From NCBI GenBank assembly GCA_009929735.1, contig RZZU01000018.1, forward strand, positions 1 through 59,674: DNA of 59,674 nt, in the 5' to 3' direction. This DNA is from Clostridia bacterium. Its GTDB lineage: Bacteria > Bacillota > Clostridia > Lachnospirales > Anaerotignaceae. The notes beneath the pieces are model-generated. The model was not told the DNA's origin and ran no database searches. It worked only from the letters and a program-made list of their open reading frames with translations. The translations under genes and the position numbers were made by a program. This document shows, piece after piece, positions 44,489 through 53,771 of the stretch (the stretch's first letter is position 1; each line of letters opens with the position of its first letter).

Positions 44489-45406
44489 TCATTTTTTTCT
44501 CACAGCAAGACAATAATTCACATTGTCAAAACCCGTCATCGGAAATGAGGGATTTGCATGGTTATAAGCTGCAAAATATTGCTTCGTCATTTCCGTTGGC
44601 GTTAAATGTTCATAGATGAAAAAACCAAAAGACGAAAGGATTTTTTCCATCTCCTCATAAGAATAACCGGTGAGCATTTTTTCATTTGCAGCTCCCGCCA
44701 ACAAAGCTTGCTTTTTTGCACGATCTCCAGCTTTGTCCGTATAGTTGTTTTCATCTGGATAGTCAAATATGACGGCACCTCCTGTAGGTAAAATTGAGCT
44801 GAGTACGGAAATGAGCTCCTCGAATGTTTCTCTGGTAAGATAGTAAGCAACGCCAAGGATACTGCAAAAGCTAATTTGAGCGTGATTAAATGCAGTATTT
44901 TTTGTCAACGGTGTTAACCACTGTTTCTTCGTGAAGTCGGCAGAAACAAAGTGAACATTATTTGGTATTCTAATCTTCGCTGCTTCAAGACGCATCTGCT
45001 TATCCTTTGCAGTAGAAGGATGATCAATCTCGAAAATCTGTAGTTGATCTGCCCAAGCTGCTTGGCGGTATGCAAAAGTGTCATACCCAGCACCCAAGAT
45101 CAAATATTGCTTTGCGCCGATTGCGACAGCTGTTTGAAGTGCTTTCTCTGCAAAAGCAGCTCTGCCAAGCGTAGAAGGAGACAATTGATTATCTACTACC
45201 CATCTGAGTGCAGCCTCTTGTGTGCCTGTAAAGGCAGGGTTGAAAAAATCAATACCGTCTGCCATACTTTTTGAAATTTGATGGTATTCTTCGTCCGTCA
45301 GAAGCAAGCGTGCAATACAGTCATCGAAAATTTTAACTTTGTTGTTTTCAGCGTGGTACGCTCTTGAGAATGCACTAACAAGTGCTGTCATACTTTTTTG
45401 TTCCAT
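44489..45406 (-). CDS. Class I SAM-dependent methyltransferase (TIGR00027/LCMT-like)
   Basis: A 305-residue protein of the leucine-carboxyl-methyltransferase-like group: SRAYHAENNKVKIFDDCIAR near the N-terminus, SAM motif I YLILGAGYDTFAYR (about 101-114), EIDHPSTAKDK and FDYPDENNYTD. Bacterial members often modify secondary metabolites or unknown small substrates. It stands alone on the minus strand; ribosome binding site AGAGGTGA. Substrate unknown. Confidence 0.85.
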   Translation of the reverse strand: MEQKSMTALVSAFSRAYHAENNKVKIFDDCIARLLLTDEEYHQISKSMADGIDFFNPAFTGTQEAALRWVVDNQLSPSTLGRAAFAEKALQTAVAIGAKQYLILGAGYDTFAYRQAAWADQLQIFEIDHPSTAKDKQMRLEAAKIRIPNNVHFVSADFTKKQWLTPLTKNTAFNHAQISFCSILGVAYYLTRETFEELISVLSSILPTGGAVIFDYPDENNYTDKAGDRAKKQALLAGAANEKMLTGYSYEEMEKILSSFGFFIYEHLTPTEMTKQYFAAYNHANPSFPMTGFDNVNYCLAVRKK

Positions 45407-45983
45407 TATAAATCACCTCTTATATTTCATATACCCAAAGCTCACCCAGTACAAGACTTGAATTTTTGTCCATTTTGTGGTATAGTAAAGAAAGTAAATT
45501 GATAAAATTTACATTTTCGGCACATTTTTTGTGGCGATTTTTTTTGCGCAGAAAAAAATGCGCAGTTTGCAATCTGGTTTACAAAACCTCAATTTCAAAG
45601 TAAGGTTGCTTGAAAGTTTTTCTTAATGCGCCATCTCTTTTTATGGCAGGAGTATCATTTTCGAAACCTCGGGGTGCTTGTAGGGAAAAATGGACACTGC
45701 ACATTTCACCTGTTGTCACTACAATCTCTATTTTTACTATTGATGTATCATTTATATTCAATGCACTTTTTTGCTAAAATTTTGACAATAAAAAAGAAAT
45801 ATCGCTAAATCAAACGATAATAACTAAAAAACAACTGAATATAACCGAAAAATAACTGGGGGAGTTCATAATAATAAAAAGAAAAAAGTTTTAATCAGTA
45901 TGTTTCTTCTTCTGCTTTTATCCAGTAACTTGGAGTCAAAGGTTCATTTTTAATGCCAAGGAGTGCAATGGAGGTGAAACATA
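45407..45983. other. Gap holding an arsC remnant
   Basis: Apart from the minus-strand arsC-like fragment (45579-45761) I see no gene. A short plus-strand frame near 45899 (MFLLLLLSS...) lacks a ribosome binding site. No riboswitch was recognised before the V4R gene. Confidence 0.4.
45579..45761 (-). pseudogene. Decayed arsC-like fragment
   Basis: The minus-strand frame IEIVVTTGEMCSVHF ... GFENDTPAIKRDG parallels the middle of the intact ArsC in this window (IDIIVTMGCNVQCPF ... GLDDPTGKSD). The DNA also aligns over about 90 bases, for example ggtgcttg-agg, ggacatTgCaca and ttgtcactaCaat on the plus strand at 45673-45725 against 24604-24655. The P-loop half is missing and the cysteine motif is broken, so it is a remnant. 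Confidence 0.55.
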
Positions 45984-46538
45984 ATGGTTCCAGATGAAAG
46001 AAAATATAAGTTTTCATGGAGTCTAATCGGAGATATTGAGCTTGGAAGACCAAATTTGGGTAATATGACACGGTTAGAGGTTTACCGATTGATGCAGTTT
46101 ACTTTTCGAGATGTAACGGAAAAGGTGCTTGGTTCAGAAATGACTGACTCTATTTTTTATGAGGCAGGCAAATTGGCAGGGGCAGAGTTTTACAAACATT
46201 TTATGACATCAGTGAAGGATATTTCCGATTTTGTCGGTCAATTACAGACTTTGCTGCGGGATTTAGGGATTGGAATTCTACGGATTGAGCAGATTGATAT
46301 GGACAGAGGAGAATTGATTTTGACAGTTTCAGAAGATTTGGATTGTTCTGGATTGCCTGAAACCGGAGAAGAAATATGCACTTATGATGAAGGTTTTATC
46401 AGTTCATTGCTAGAAGGCTTTACGGGTATTCCTTTTCAGGTAAGGGAAGTTGACTGTTGGTGTACTGGTGACAGAACTTGTAGATTTCAAGCGAAGACAA
46501 TTCAGTTAAATAAAAATGGGGTTAAGCAGCATGAGTAA
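45984..46538 (+). CDS. V4R-domain protein
   Basis: A 184-residue protein whose C-terminal half is a V4R (4-vinyl reductase) domain: FYEAGKLAGAEFYKHF, EGFTGIPFQVREVDCWCTGDRTCRF. V4R domains bind small hydrophobic ligands, and the cysteines (CWC...C) may bind metal. Ribosome binding site GGAGGTGA. The stop overlaps the next start by 8 bp, linking the sensor to the diguanylate cyclase reading frame downstream. Confidence 0.85.
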   Translation: MVPDERKYKFSWSLIGDIELGRPNLGNMTRLEVYRLMQFTFRDVTEKVLGSEMTDSIFYEAGKLAGAEFYKHFMTSVKDISDFVGQLQTLLRDLGIGILRIEQIDMDRGELILTVSEDLDCSGLPETGEEICTYDEGFISSLLEGFTGIPFQVREVDCWCTGDRTCRFQAKTIQLNKNGVKQHE

Positions 46539-46680
46539 AGAACAGAACATTGTGAAATATATAAATTCACTTCTTTTTGACATTAAACTGTCCGCAGATA
46601 TGCCGGAGGAATTGAACAAAATAGATGGAATCAAGGAGATTGATGATACACTGCGTGGAATCCGAACGGCAATCAAATAA
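46531..46680 (+). pseudogene. 5' part of the diguanylate cyclase gene, cut by an in-frame TAA
   Basis: ATG 46531 opens a frame (MSKEQNIVKYINSLL ... TAIK) that meets TAA at 46678-46680. The same frame continues without further stops as IGIGDLSEMIEGKGY and becomes the PAS-GGDEF protein. Homologous proteins usually read ...KGDLSYEIKGKGYLIG... without a break. This could be a nonsense mutation, a sequencing error or a true split gene. Confidence 0.7.
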
Positions 46681-46704
46681 ATAGGAATCGGCGATCTTTC
46701 TGAG

Positions 46705-48168
46705 ATGATAGAGGGAAAGGGGTATATCGTTGGTATTTTAAAAACGCTTCAGTCTGCGCTAAGAAACCTTATATGGCAGACCAAAGCGATTTCATTTGGT
46801 GATTTTTCCCAGACCGAAAGCTTTCTGGGGGAATTTTCTGAGGCATTCAATCATATGGTGAACAAACTGGAAGCCGCTATTTTGGAACTGGAAGAAGCAA
46901 AAGATTTGTGTGAAATGCTTTTTGAAACAATTCCTGATGCGACGATGATTATTTCCATGGAAACAGGAATGCTATTGAACTGCAATCGTGCCTTTGAAAT
47001 CATGATGGGATATTCAAAGTCAGAATTGTGTTACAAACGGCTCAATGAACTCCATTTTTTTAAAGACAGCGAGCAAGAGAGGGTATTCTTCAATTCTATT
47101 CATGTGGATACCACATCGAATAACATTCTTATAGAATTAAGGCTTTGGGATGAAACTCAAGTGTATGGACTTTTATCTTCGAATGTGGTTACAATCAAGA
47201 ACGAAAGGTACATCCTGAGCGTAATCAAAGATATTACGGAAATGAAGAAATTGGAACAAAATCTAAAGGAAAGTGAAGAACGGCACAGATTGTTGGCGGA
47301 CAATGCCAGTGATGTTATCTGGACAATGGATTTGAATCGGAAATTTACTTATATTAGTCCTTCGGTAGAAAAGTTAAGAGGGTACACGGTCGAAGAAGTG
47401 TTTGCACAGCCGAAAGAAGAATTATTATGTCCGTCCTCACGTGGTTTTCTTGAGAATTGGATGCAAAATGCAGTTCATTTAGTTGAAAACAATCTGCCAT
47501 TTGATATTTTTCGTGGTGATGTGGAACAACCTTGTAAAGATGGAACAACGGTATGGATAGATTTGACTATGTCAGGCATTTATGACAAAGAGAATCGTTT
47601 TATTGGAATTCTGGGTGTTTCAAAAGATATAACTGAACGAAAACGGATGGAGGAAGAAATAACAAGAGTATCTGAAACCGACAGGCTAACACAGTTGAAT
47701 AATCGTTCTAAGCTTGATGCAATTCTGAATTTGGAATTAGAAAGATTACCCAGAAGTGAATCTGTATGCTCTGTTATAATATTGGATCTTGATTTTTTCA
47801 AGCGGGTAAATGATACGTGGGGACATTTGATGGGCGATGCTGTGCTCAAAGAAGTTGCGCAGATATTAAGGGATGGAATACGCCCAATTGATACAGTCGG
47901 ACGCTGGGGCGGGGAAGAATTTATGGTTGTTATGCCGCTTTCAGATCTAAGTGAAGGGATTATCCTTGCCGAAAAGCTGCGGGCGAGAATTGCCGAGCAT
48001 TCCTTTTTAATGGTTGGGCATATTACGGCAAGCTTCGGTGTTGCGCAGACCAGAGGAAGCCTTAGTGCAGTTGAATTGGTAGCGAAAGCAGATGCGGGAT
48101 TGTATGAGGCAAAAAATAGTGGTAGAAATCGGGTTTGTTATATCCAGCTCGAAGATGCAACAGAGTAA
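46705..48168 (+). CDS. PAS-PAS-GGDEF diguanylate cyclase (3' part of an interrupted gene)
   Basis: As read from ATG 46705, 487 residues: a short HAMP-like helical segment (FGDFSQTESFLGEFSEAFNHM), PAS 1 (about 68-185), PAS 2 (about 190-310) and a GGDEF domain with the active motif GGEEF and the inhibitory I-site RPID five residues before it. It would make c-di-GMP. ATG 46705 has no good ribosome binding site, and the frame is open upstream only to the TAA at 46678, so expression depends on reinitiation or readthrough. The ligand signal probably comes from the coupled V4R protein. Confidence 0.85.
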   Translation: MIEGKGYIVGILKTLQSALRNLIWQTKAISFGDFSQTESFLGEFSEAFNHMVNKLEAAILELEEAKDLCEMLFETIPDATMIISMETGMLLNCNRAFEIMMGYSKSELCYKRLNELHFFKDSEQERVFFNSIHVDTTSNNILIELRLWDETQVYGLLSSNVVTIKNERYILSVIKDITEMKKLEQNLKESEERHRLLADNASDVIWTMDLNRKFTYISPSVEKLRGYTVEEVFAQPKEELLCPSSRGFLENWMQNAVHLVENNLPFDIFRGDVEQPCKDGTTVWIDLTMSGIYDKENRFIGILGVSKDITERKRMEEEITRVSETDRLTQLNNRSKLDAILNLELERLPRSESVCSVIILDLDFFKRVNDTWGHLMGDAVLKEVAQILRDGIRPIDTVGRWGGEEFMVVMPLSDLSEGIILAEKLRARIAEHSFLMVGHITASFGVAQTRGSLSAVELVAKADAGLYEAKNSGRNRVCYIQLEDATE

Positions 48169-48611
48169 ATGCAAAAAAAAATTTAAGGTGACGCTACATT
48201 CATGGAGGGAGCGCAGATGGTAGGAAAATGTGCCGATTAGATGTGTGCACGGAAAGAATCAATGGTTCTTAACATAGCGAGAAACTTTTTGGTAGTTAGG
48301 GTGAAGAAGACCCATCCACCGAGTAATCTTGTAAAAAATGGTTTTGTATTGGATTTTAAGAACAAAAAAAATCCTGAATGAGTGAATAATTATGAGGCAG
48401 AGTTTTTAGGTCAAATGAAACGACCAAAAGACGATGCCTCTTTTTTATGTCAAAACAGCAGATGCAGCGGAGGATGACCAGGTCATAATTTTTGTGTATG
48501 AAGCAGGGCAGCAGGCATTTAAGAAATTTATTGAATAACCAATTTTGTGCCAAAGAGAAGCGTGCCTCTTGCTGTTTAAAAGTTCCTTATACGATCATAA
48601 AATCAATAGTA
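48169..48611. other. Gap with a gene fragment
   Basis: A plus-strand frame without start reads VKTADAAEDDQVIIFVYEAGQQAFKKFIE and stops at 48538, apparently the tail of a lost gene. GAGGCA/TGCCTC with a T-run at about 48392-48447 is a weak terminator. Nothing else is visible. Confidence 0.35.
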
Positions 48612-49163
48612 TTAGTTTGAATAAAAATTGATTACTAAAAAAGTGAGAAGTACGTTTTTCTCATTTATATAGGTGTGCCCAATGGATGAGTCAAACGTTA
48701 GAGAATCGCCCTCGTTCAGGATATAATCGCCAGCATCCGTACGAAGGATCAGTTCTCCCTGGGTGATAAAGATATATTCCTGCGCCTTCTCAGAATGACC
48801 AATAGAAGAATTTGATGAATTTGCATCCAATTCCACATAAAAAAGTTCGAAATTTCGCACAGGGGTATTGCGATAATAGCAATAAACACGATAATGGGCT
48901 GTTTCACCAATCTGCATTGCGGGTTCTGCCTTGCGAATCAGCGTTGTTTCTTTTTCAATTTGCTCCAATAGCCTAGTGTAGGGCACATTAAGCCCGTTTG
49001 CAATCTTCCAAATGGTATTAATTGTTGGATTGCTGTTTCCTTTTTCAATATCTGACAGCATTGCCTTACTAATTTCAGATATTTTTGATAATTGACCTAG
49101 GGTTAGATTTCGTTCATTTCTTAATTCCTTCAAATTGATTGCAATGATTTTGCCTAATTCCAT
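48612..49163 (-). CDS. XRE-family regulator with C-terminal cupin
   Basis: A 183-residue regulator: helix-turn-helix (LTLGQLSKISEISKAMLSDIEKG, about 20-42) and a cupin domain (about 105-183; HSEKAQEYIFITQGE, EGDSLTFDSSIGHTY). Start at 49163 after AGGAGG; the longer frame to 49202 has none. It is divergent from the remains of azlC, the usual neighbour of such XRE-cupin regulators, so it probably controlled branched-chain amino acid export. Confidence 0.88.
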   Translation of the reverse strand: MELGKIIAINLKELRNERNLTLGQLSKISEISKAMLSDIEKGNSNPTINTIWKIANGLNVPYTRLLEQIEKETTLIRKAEPAMQIGETAHYRVYCYYRNTPVRNFELFYVELDANSSNSSIGHSEKAQEYIFITQGELILRTDAGDYILNEGDSLTFDSSIGHTYINEKNVLLTFLVINFYSN

Positions 49164-49321
49164 CTTTATCCTCCTATTGGGATTGACAGATATAACGAAC
49201 AAGTGTAAGATATAAAAAACGAATCGTTCGAAATATCAAACAAGCGTAAAGTATAATATGGCATATTATATGATATTCCTTAAGAAAAATCAAGCTATAA
49301 ATGGAAGGGGGAAAACGATTT

Positions 49322-49563
49322 ATGAGAGTAAAGGCATTTAAAGCAGCGTTGCTGTATACCATACCAATTTGAATAGGCTTTCTTTTTCTTGGAGTGTCCT
49401 ATGGGGTTCGAAATGAGCAGGAAACATTTCATTGGGATATTTCATAAGTGGAAGGAGAATACGCTGTTGGGTATGGGAACAGAAACTGTTGTATATATCT
49501 TTTTGGTACAAATTTATTTTCGCCAGCATTACCCATTCTGGGGTTTATGCCAAATCGCTACAT
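49322..49563 (+). pseudogene. azlC (and perhaps azlD) remnant
   Basis: MRVKAFKAALLYTIPI-stop-IGFLFLGVSYG matches the N-terminus of the branched-chain amino acid exporter AzlC with a TGA in place of a common Cys codon. The frame ends at about 49446. A further piece (YLFGTNLFSPALPILGF ... NRY) resembles the AzlD start region, but this is weak. Most of both genes is gone. Confidence 0.6.
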
Positions 49564-49606
49564 AAAAAAGCGACGATATATCGTTAAATTTAAGGAGGAT
49601 GAAAGT

Positions 49607-50182
49607 ATGGAAAAGAATTTATCAAGAGAAGAAGCATGGGATTTGTTAACTGAGTATACCGTAACCCCGGCTTTGAGGAAGCACGCACTCGCTGTTGAGG
49701 CTGCTATGAGCCATTTTGCGAGGCTTGAAGGAGAAAATGAAGAAATGTGGGGCATTGCAGGCTTGCTGCATGATCTGGATTATGAAAAATTTCCAGAAGA
49801 GCATTGCTGCAAAGCGGAAGAAATTATGAGAGAGCGTGGCATTGACGATTTATATATTCGTGCGATGAACAGCCACGGTTATGGTATATGCACCGACGTA
49901 AAACCCGAAAGTAAGATGGAAAAGGTATTGTATACCATTGATGAGTTGACAGGTCTGATTAATGCGCTGTGCCTTATGCGTCCATCTAAAAGTGTATTGG
50001 ATTTGGAAGTGGCATCAGTAAAAAAGAAATTCAAGGACAAGTCTTTTGCTGCCGGTGTAAACAGGAATGTCATTCTGAATGGGTGTGAAATGTTGGGATT
50101 GGAATTAAATGAGGTTATTAAAGAAACGATTGAGGGCATGAAAGAAAAAGCGCAGGAAATAGGGCTGAAAGGGAATCTGTAA
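49607..50182 (+). CDS. HD-domain protein (predicted phosphohydrolase)
   Basis: A 191-residue protein with an HD domain: His in RKHALAVE, the metal pair in GLLHDLDYEKFPEEH, and further ligands in NSHG and TIDELTG. Such stand-alone HDIG-type proteins are putative metal-dependent phosphohydrolases. Start at ATG 49607 with AAGGAGG; upstream in-frame sequence belongs to azl debris. The substrate is unknown. Confidence 0.87.
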   Translation: MEKNLSREEAWDLLTEYTVTPALRKHALAVEAAMSHFARLEGENEEMWGIAGLLHDLDYEKFPEEHCCKAEEIMRERGIDDLYIRAMNSHGYGICTDVKPESKMEKVLYTIDELTGLINALCLMRPSKSVLDLEVASVKKKFKDKSFAAGVNRNVILNGCEMLGLELNEVIKETIEGMKEKAQEIGLKGNL

Positions 50183-50250
50183 TCTTGGGGAAACTCTACT
50201 TAGCAAAGCTTTTTTATCCACTGTATTTGGTATTTTTATGATGCAAAGAA

Positions 50251-50280
50251 AAGGGTGAGATTGAAATCAATCTCACCCTA
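50251..50280. terminator. Terminator between the HD gene and pflB
   Basis: A 12-bp perfect stem AGGGTGAGATTG / CAATCTCACCCT. On the minus strand TTTTCTTT follows, so it mainly serves pflB. Confidence 0.8.
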
Positions 50281-50361
50281 AAAATTTTATTATATTGCTC
50301 TTAATGGGCGGTGGTTACAAAATTTTTGCAAGCCGCCAATGCCCTAAGAGGGAAGGCCTAT

Positions 50362-52593
50362 TTAAATTGTTTCATGGAAGGTTCTTTTAATTACCTCCAT
50401 TTGCTGGTCACGAGTCAATCGGTTAAAGTTGACTGCGTATCCAGAAACACGAATGGTAAGCGTAGGATATTTTTCAGGATTTTCCATTGCATCAATTAAA
50501 ATATCTCTATTCATTACATTTACATTCAAATGATGTGCACCTTGCAGGAAGTATCCGTCTAAAATATGAATGAGATTTTCAATTCTCTGCTCCGCTTCTT
50601 TTCCCAATGCATCCGGTACAATAGAGAATGTATTGGATACACCATCTTGGCATACATTTCTGTAAGGAATTTTTGCGACAGAATTTAAAGACGCAAGGGC
50701 TCCGTTTTCATCTCGTCCGTGCATCGGATTTGCGCCGGGTGCAAGGGGTTCCCCAAATTTTCTGCCATCTGGTGTGGTTCCTGTTTTTTTACCATACATA
50801 ACATTGCTTGTTATGGTCAAAGCAGACAAAGTGTGCTTTGCATTGCGGTATATCGGATGTTTTTTCAATGCGTCAGAAAAATAAGTTACAATTTCCACGG
50901 CGATGTCATCTACTCTATCATCATCATTACCATATTTGGGGAAATCTCCCTCTACTTTAAAATCTACCGTTACACCATGCTCATCACGGATTGGCGTAAC
51001 CTTTGCATATTTCATTGCAGAAAGAGAGTCTGCTGCCACAGAAATGCCTGCAATGCCAAATGCGGTCAGACGTTCTACGTCCCTATCGTGCAATGCCATT
51101 TGACTTGCTTCATAAGCATATTTATCGTGCATATAATGGATAATATTTATGGTGTCAACATACAGCTCTGCCACATAGTCCAATACCTTTTTATATTGCG
51201 CAAACACCTCTTCAAAATCTAAAATATCCCCATGAATTGGTGCAATATTTGGTACAACAGCAACTTTCTGCAATTCATCAACGCCGCCGTTCATAGCCAG
51301 AAGGAGAGATTTTGCAATGTTCGCTCTTGCGCCGAAAAATTGCATTTGCTTCCCAACACGCATTGCAGATACACAGCAAGAAATTGCGTAGTCATCTCCA
51401 TACAAGGGACGCATAATATCATCATTTTCGTATTGAATAGAATCTGTTTCAATACTCATTTTTGCACAATATGTTTTGAAGGGGTGAGGCAAATCCCTGC
51501 TCCAAAGGACAGTCATGTTTGGTTCAGGCGCAGTTCCCAAATTTGTCAGAGTATGTAGGTAGCGGAATGAATTTTTTGTAACAAGCGGTGCTCCGTTTAT
51601 GCTGATTCCGCCAATTGCCTCTGTAATCCAAGTAGGGTCGCCGCCAAATAATTCATTATATTCGGGTGTTCTCAAATGACGTACCAATCTTAATTTAATG
51701 ATAAACTGGTCAATCAATTCTTGTGCTTCTTTTTCGGTAAGAACACCGTTTTTCAAATCTCTTTCGATATAAATATCCAAAAATGTGGAAGTACGTCCCA
51801 AAGAGATTGCCGCACCATTGTTTTCTTTTACGCCGGCGAGATATGCCATGTACAAAAATTGTACTGCTTCTTTGGCATTTTTGGCAGGGCTGCTAATATC
51901 AACACCATATTTTAATGCCATTGACTTCATTTCTTTTAAAGCCTTAATCTGCATTCTCAATTCTTCTCTTGTACGAATGCGTTCATCTGTCATTGCACCG
52001 TCAAAGGCAGCCAATTCTTTTTCCTTTTCCTGCATCAAAAAGTCCACACCATACAGAGAAACCCTTCTGTAATCACCAATCACACGTCCACGGCCGTAGG
52101 CATCGGGCAAGCCTGTCAGTAAGCCAACGTGTCTGGCAACCTTTGTTCTTTCGGGATAAGCATCAAAAACACCTTCATTATGTGTTTTTCTGTAAGCATG
52201 AAAATCCTTTTTCACCTGGTCATTTAATTTGTAGCCATACTGATCTAAAGCACTTGCGGCCATATTTAAGCCACCATATAAATTCACGATTCTTTTTAAA
52301 GGTGCATCTGTCTGCAAGCCCAAAATAACTTCGTTTTCTTGATCTATATAGCCTGGTGCAAAGTTGTCTATCCCAGAAATGATATCTGTTTCAACATCTA
52401 AAATACCAGTTTTCATTTCTTCCACAATCAATTCGTGGCATTTGTCCCAAAGTTTTTTTGTTCGTTCTGTGACACCTTCTAAAAATGTATCATTGCCTTC
52501 GTAAAGAGAATAATTTTTTTGAATAAAATTACGAACATCAATTTCTTTTGCCCAGCTTCCTGTTTGAAACCCCTGCCATGCCAATGTATTCAT
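50362..52593 (-). CDS. pflB: Pyruvate formate-lyase
   Basis: Glycyl-radical enzyme converting pyruvate and CoA to formate and acetyl-CoA, a main fermentation step; cytoplasmic and oxygen-sensitive. The 743-residue product has the catalytic Cys406-Cys407 in AISCCVSAM and the radical Gly718 in RVSGYAVNF, near the C-terminus as expected. It is transcribed after pflA from a leader with a ZTP riboswitch and ends at the hairpin 50251-50280. Confidence 0.97.
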   Translation of the reverse strand: MNTLAWQGFQTGSWAKEIDVRNFIQKNYSLYEGNDTFLEGVTERTKKLWDKCHELIVEEMKTGILDVETDIISGIDNFAPGYIDQENEVILGLQTDAPLKRIVNLYGGLNMAASALDQYGYKLNDQVKKDFHAYRKTHNEGVFDAYPERTKVARHVGLLTGLPDAYGRGRVIGDYRRVSLYGVDFLMQEKEKELAAFDGAMTDERIRTREELRMQIKALKEMKSMALKYGVDISSPAKNAKEAVQFLYMAYLAGVKENNGAAISLGRTSTFLDIYIERDLKNGVLTEKEAQELIDQFIIKLRLVRHLRTPEYNELFGGDPTWITEAIGGISINGAPLVTKNSFRYLHTLTNLGTAPEPNMTVLWSRDLPHPFKTYCAKMSIETDSIQYENDDIMRPLYGDDYAISCCVSAMRVGKQMQFFGARANIAKSLLLAMNGGVDELQKVAVVPNIAPIHGDILDFEEVFAQYKKVLDYVAELYVDTINIIHYMHDKYAYEASQMALHDRDVERLTAFGIAGISVAADSLSAMKYAKVTPIRDEHGVTVDFKVEGDFPKYGNDDDRVDDIAVEIVTYFSDALKKHPIYRNAKHTLSALTITSNVMYGKKTGTTPDGRKFGEPLAPGANPMHGRDENGALASLNSVAKIPYRNVCQDGVSNTFSIVPDALGKEAEQRIENLIHILDGYFLQGAHHLNVNVMNRDILIDAMENPEKYPTLTIRVSGYAVNFNRLTRDQQMEVIKRTFHETI

Positions 52594-52614
52594 TTTATCA
52601 ATCCTTTCTTGTTC

Positions 52615-53328
52615 CTACGATATAATATCTAAAATCATGCGCTGAAGCTGTTTTGTTTTTTCTTTGCACATAGGCAGCGTATCTTTTAAGGGATAGTCTA
52701 TGCCCATAACGTTGTATTTCTCAACGCCCAAGGTGTGATAAGGAAGCAGTTCCACTTTTTCAACATTGGGAATTGCTTTGATATACGCCCCAAGCCCTTT
52801 GATATGTTCTTCGGTGTCCGTCAAATTTGGTATTACAACGTGACGAATCCAAAGATGGGTTTCGGCTTTTTTGACAGCGTCTAAGAATTTGGTTGGAACA
52901 GAAAAATCCCCGCCTGTCAATGCCGTATAATTTTCAGGTAAATAATGCTTCACATCAAATATTACGAAATCTGTAAAAGCTAAAAGCTCCTCATACTCTC
53001 CATATCCATACCCAGCCGTATCAAGGCAAGTGGATATATTTTCTTTTTTACACGCTTTGAATAATTCTGTTAAAAATTCAATCTGCAAAAGTGGTTCTCC
53101 GCCCGAACAGGTTATGCCCCCTGTATTGCCATAGTAAGGCTGAAAGCGTTTCAGCATTTTTATGATTTCACTTACGTCCATTTCTTTTGCAGAGTGCATT
53201 TCCCAAGTATCCGGATTATGACAATACTTGCATCGAAGTGCACATCCTTGAAAAAAGAGCACGGTTCGTATTCCGGGGCCATCTACCAGCCCCATGGACT
53301 CAACGGAGTGAATTTTACCTTTTTGCAC
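52615..53328 (-). CDS. pflA: Pyruvate formate-lyase-activating enzyme
   Basis: Radical SAM enzyme that installs the glycyl radical on PflB. The 237-residue product has the cluster motif CALRCKYC (Cys29, 33, 36) and the GGEPLLQ region. The start is GTG at 53328 with AGAGGTGA upstream. Here the activase gene comes first and pflB second, the reverse of many genomes. Both follow the riboswitch leader. Confidence 0.95.
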   Translation of the reverse strand: MQKGKIHSVESMGLVDGPGIRTVLFFQGCALRCKYCHNPDTWEMHSAKEMDVSEIIKMLKRFQPYYGNTGGITCSGGEPLLQIEFLTELFKACKKENISTCLDTAGYGYGEYEELLAFTDFVIFDVKHYLPENYTALTGGDFSVPTKFLDAVKKAETHLWIRHVVIPNLTDTEEHIKGLGAYIKAIPNVEKVELLPYHTLGVEKYNVMGIDYPLKDTLPMCKEKTKQLQRMILDIIS

Positions 53329-53362
53329 ATAATCACCTCTTTCTAATTCAATTTTTTGAAAT

Positions 53363-53462
53363 AGAAAAAGCCGACAATCCGGGCTTTTTCTGCCCAGACG
53401 GTCGGCTTGTGTTAACGATTATACTTCACGTGGTTAAACCCACTGCTCCGTCAGTCATATAA
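53363..53462 (-). ncRNA. ZTP (pfl-motif) riboswitch with terminator
   Basis: On the minus strand the leader shows the ZTP core: GACTGACGG, then GTGG-gtttA-ACCAC-GTGAAG, and after a linker GCCGACCGTCTGGGCA. The pseudoknot halves GACGG (plus 53448-53452) and CCGTC (plus 53397-53401) are exactly complementary and differ from the usual GGCG/CGCC in a compensated way. The 3' part also forms a terminator, GCCGAC..GGGC/GCCC..GTCGGC with TTTTTC (plus 53363-53406), so ligand binding would permit transcription. ZTP signals folate/one-carbon shortage. Confidence 0.88.
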
Positions 53463-53473
53463 TCTATAATCTG

Positions 53474-53502
53474 ATTTTATCATGACTTTTTTTTGTTGTC
53501 AA
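53474..53502 (-). promoter_or_regulatory. Promoter of the pflA-pflB operon
   Basis: On the minus strand TTGACA (53497-53502), 17 bp, TAAAAT (53474-53479); transcription would start near 53467, right at the riboswitch. Confidence 0.85.
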
Positions 53503-53771
53503 TGAAATATTTTTAAGTGTGGCATAAAAATTTATCCATAAAATATCCACACAAATACCATCAATTTAACAATTGTTCATTCAAAATCTTTATTAAACTG
53601 CAAGTGTATTATATAATGAATTTAATGGGAAATGGTAATTGATGATAATGTTTTTTTCTGCGAAGACATTGTGAACTGGCGGCATGAAGGCTGAGCATGG
53701 CACATGCTATTTTGGCGGTACATGACTGCTATTGTTGCAGATGAACGGATAGATGAAAAAGGAGCGTTACT
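53503..53771. other. Intergenic region before the decarboxylase gene
   Basis: About 270 bp without a gene. An imperfect repeat GTGTGG...CCACAC (53518-53555) lies near the left end. A TATATAAT (about 53610-53617) could be a -10 element, but no good -35 was found. Confidence 0.35.

Noticed and set aside
53187..53462. 91-codon plus-strand frame before pflA
   Set aside because: Antisense to pflA and the ZTP leader, no ribosome binding site.
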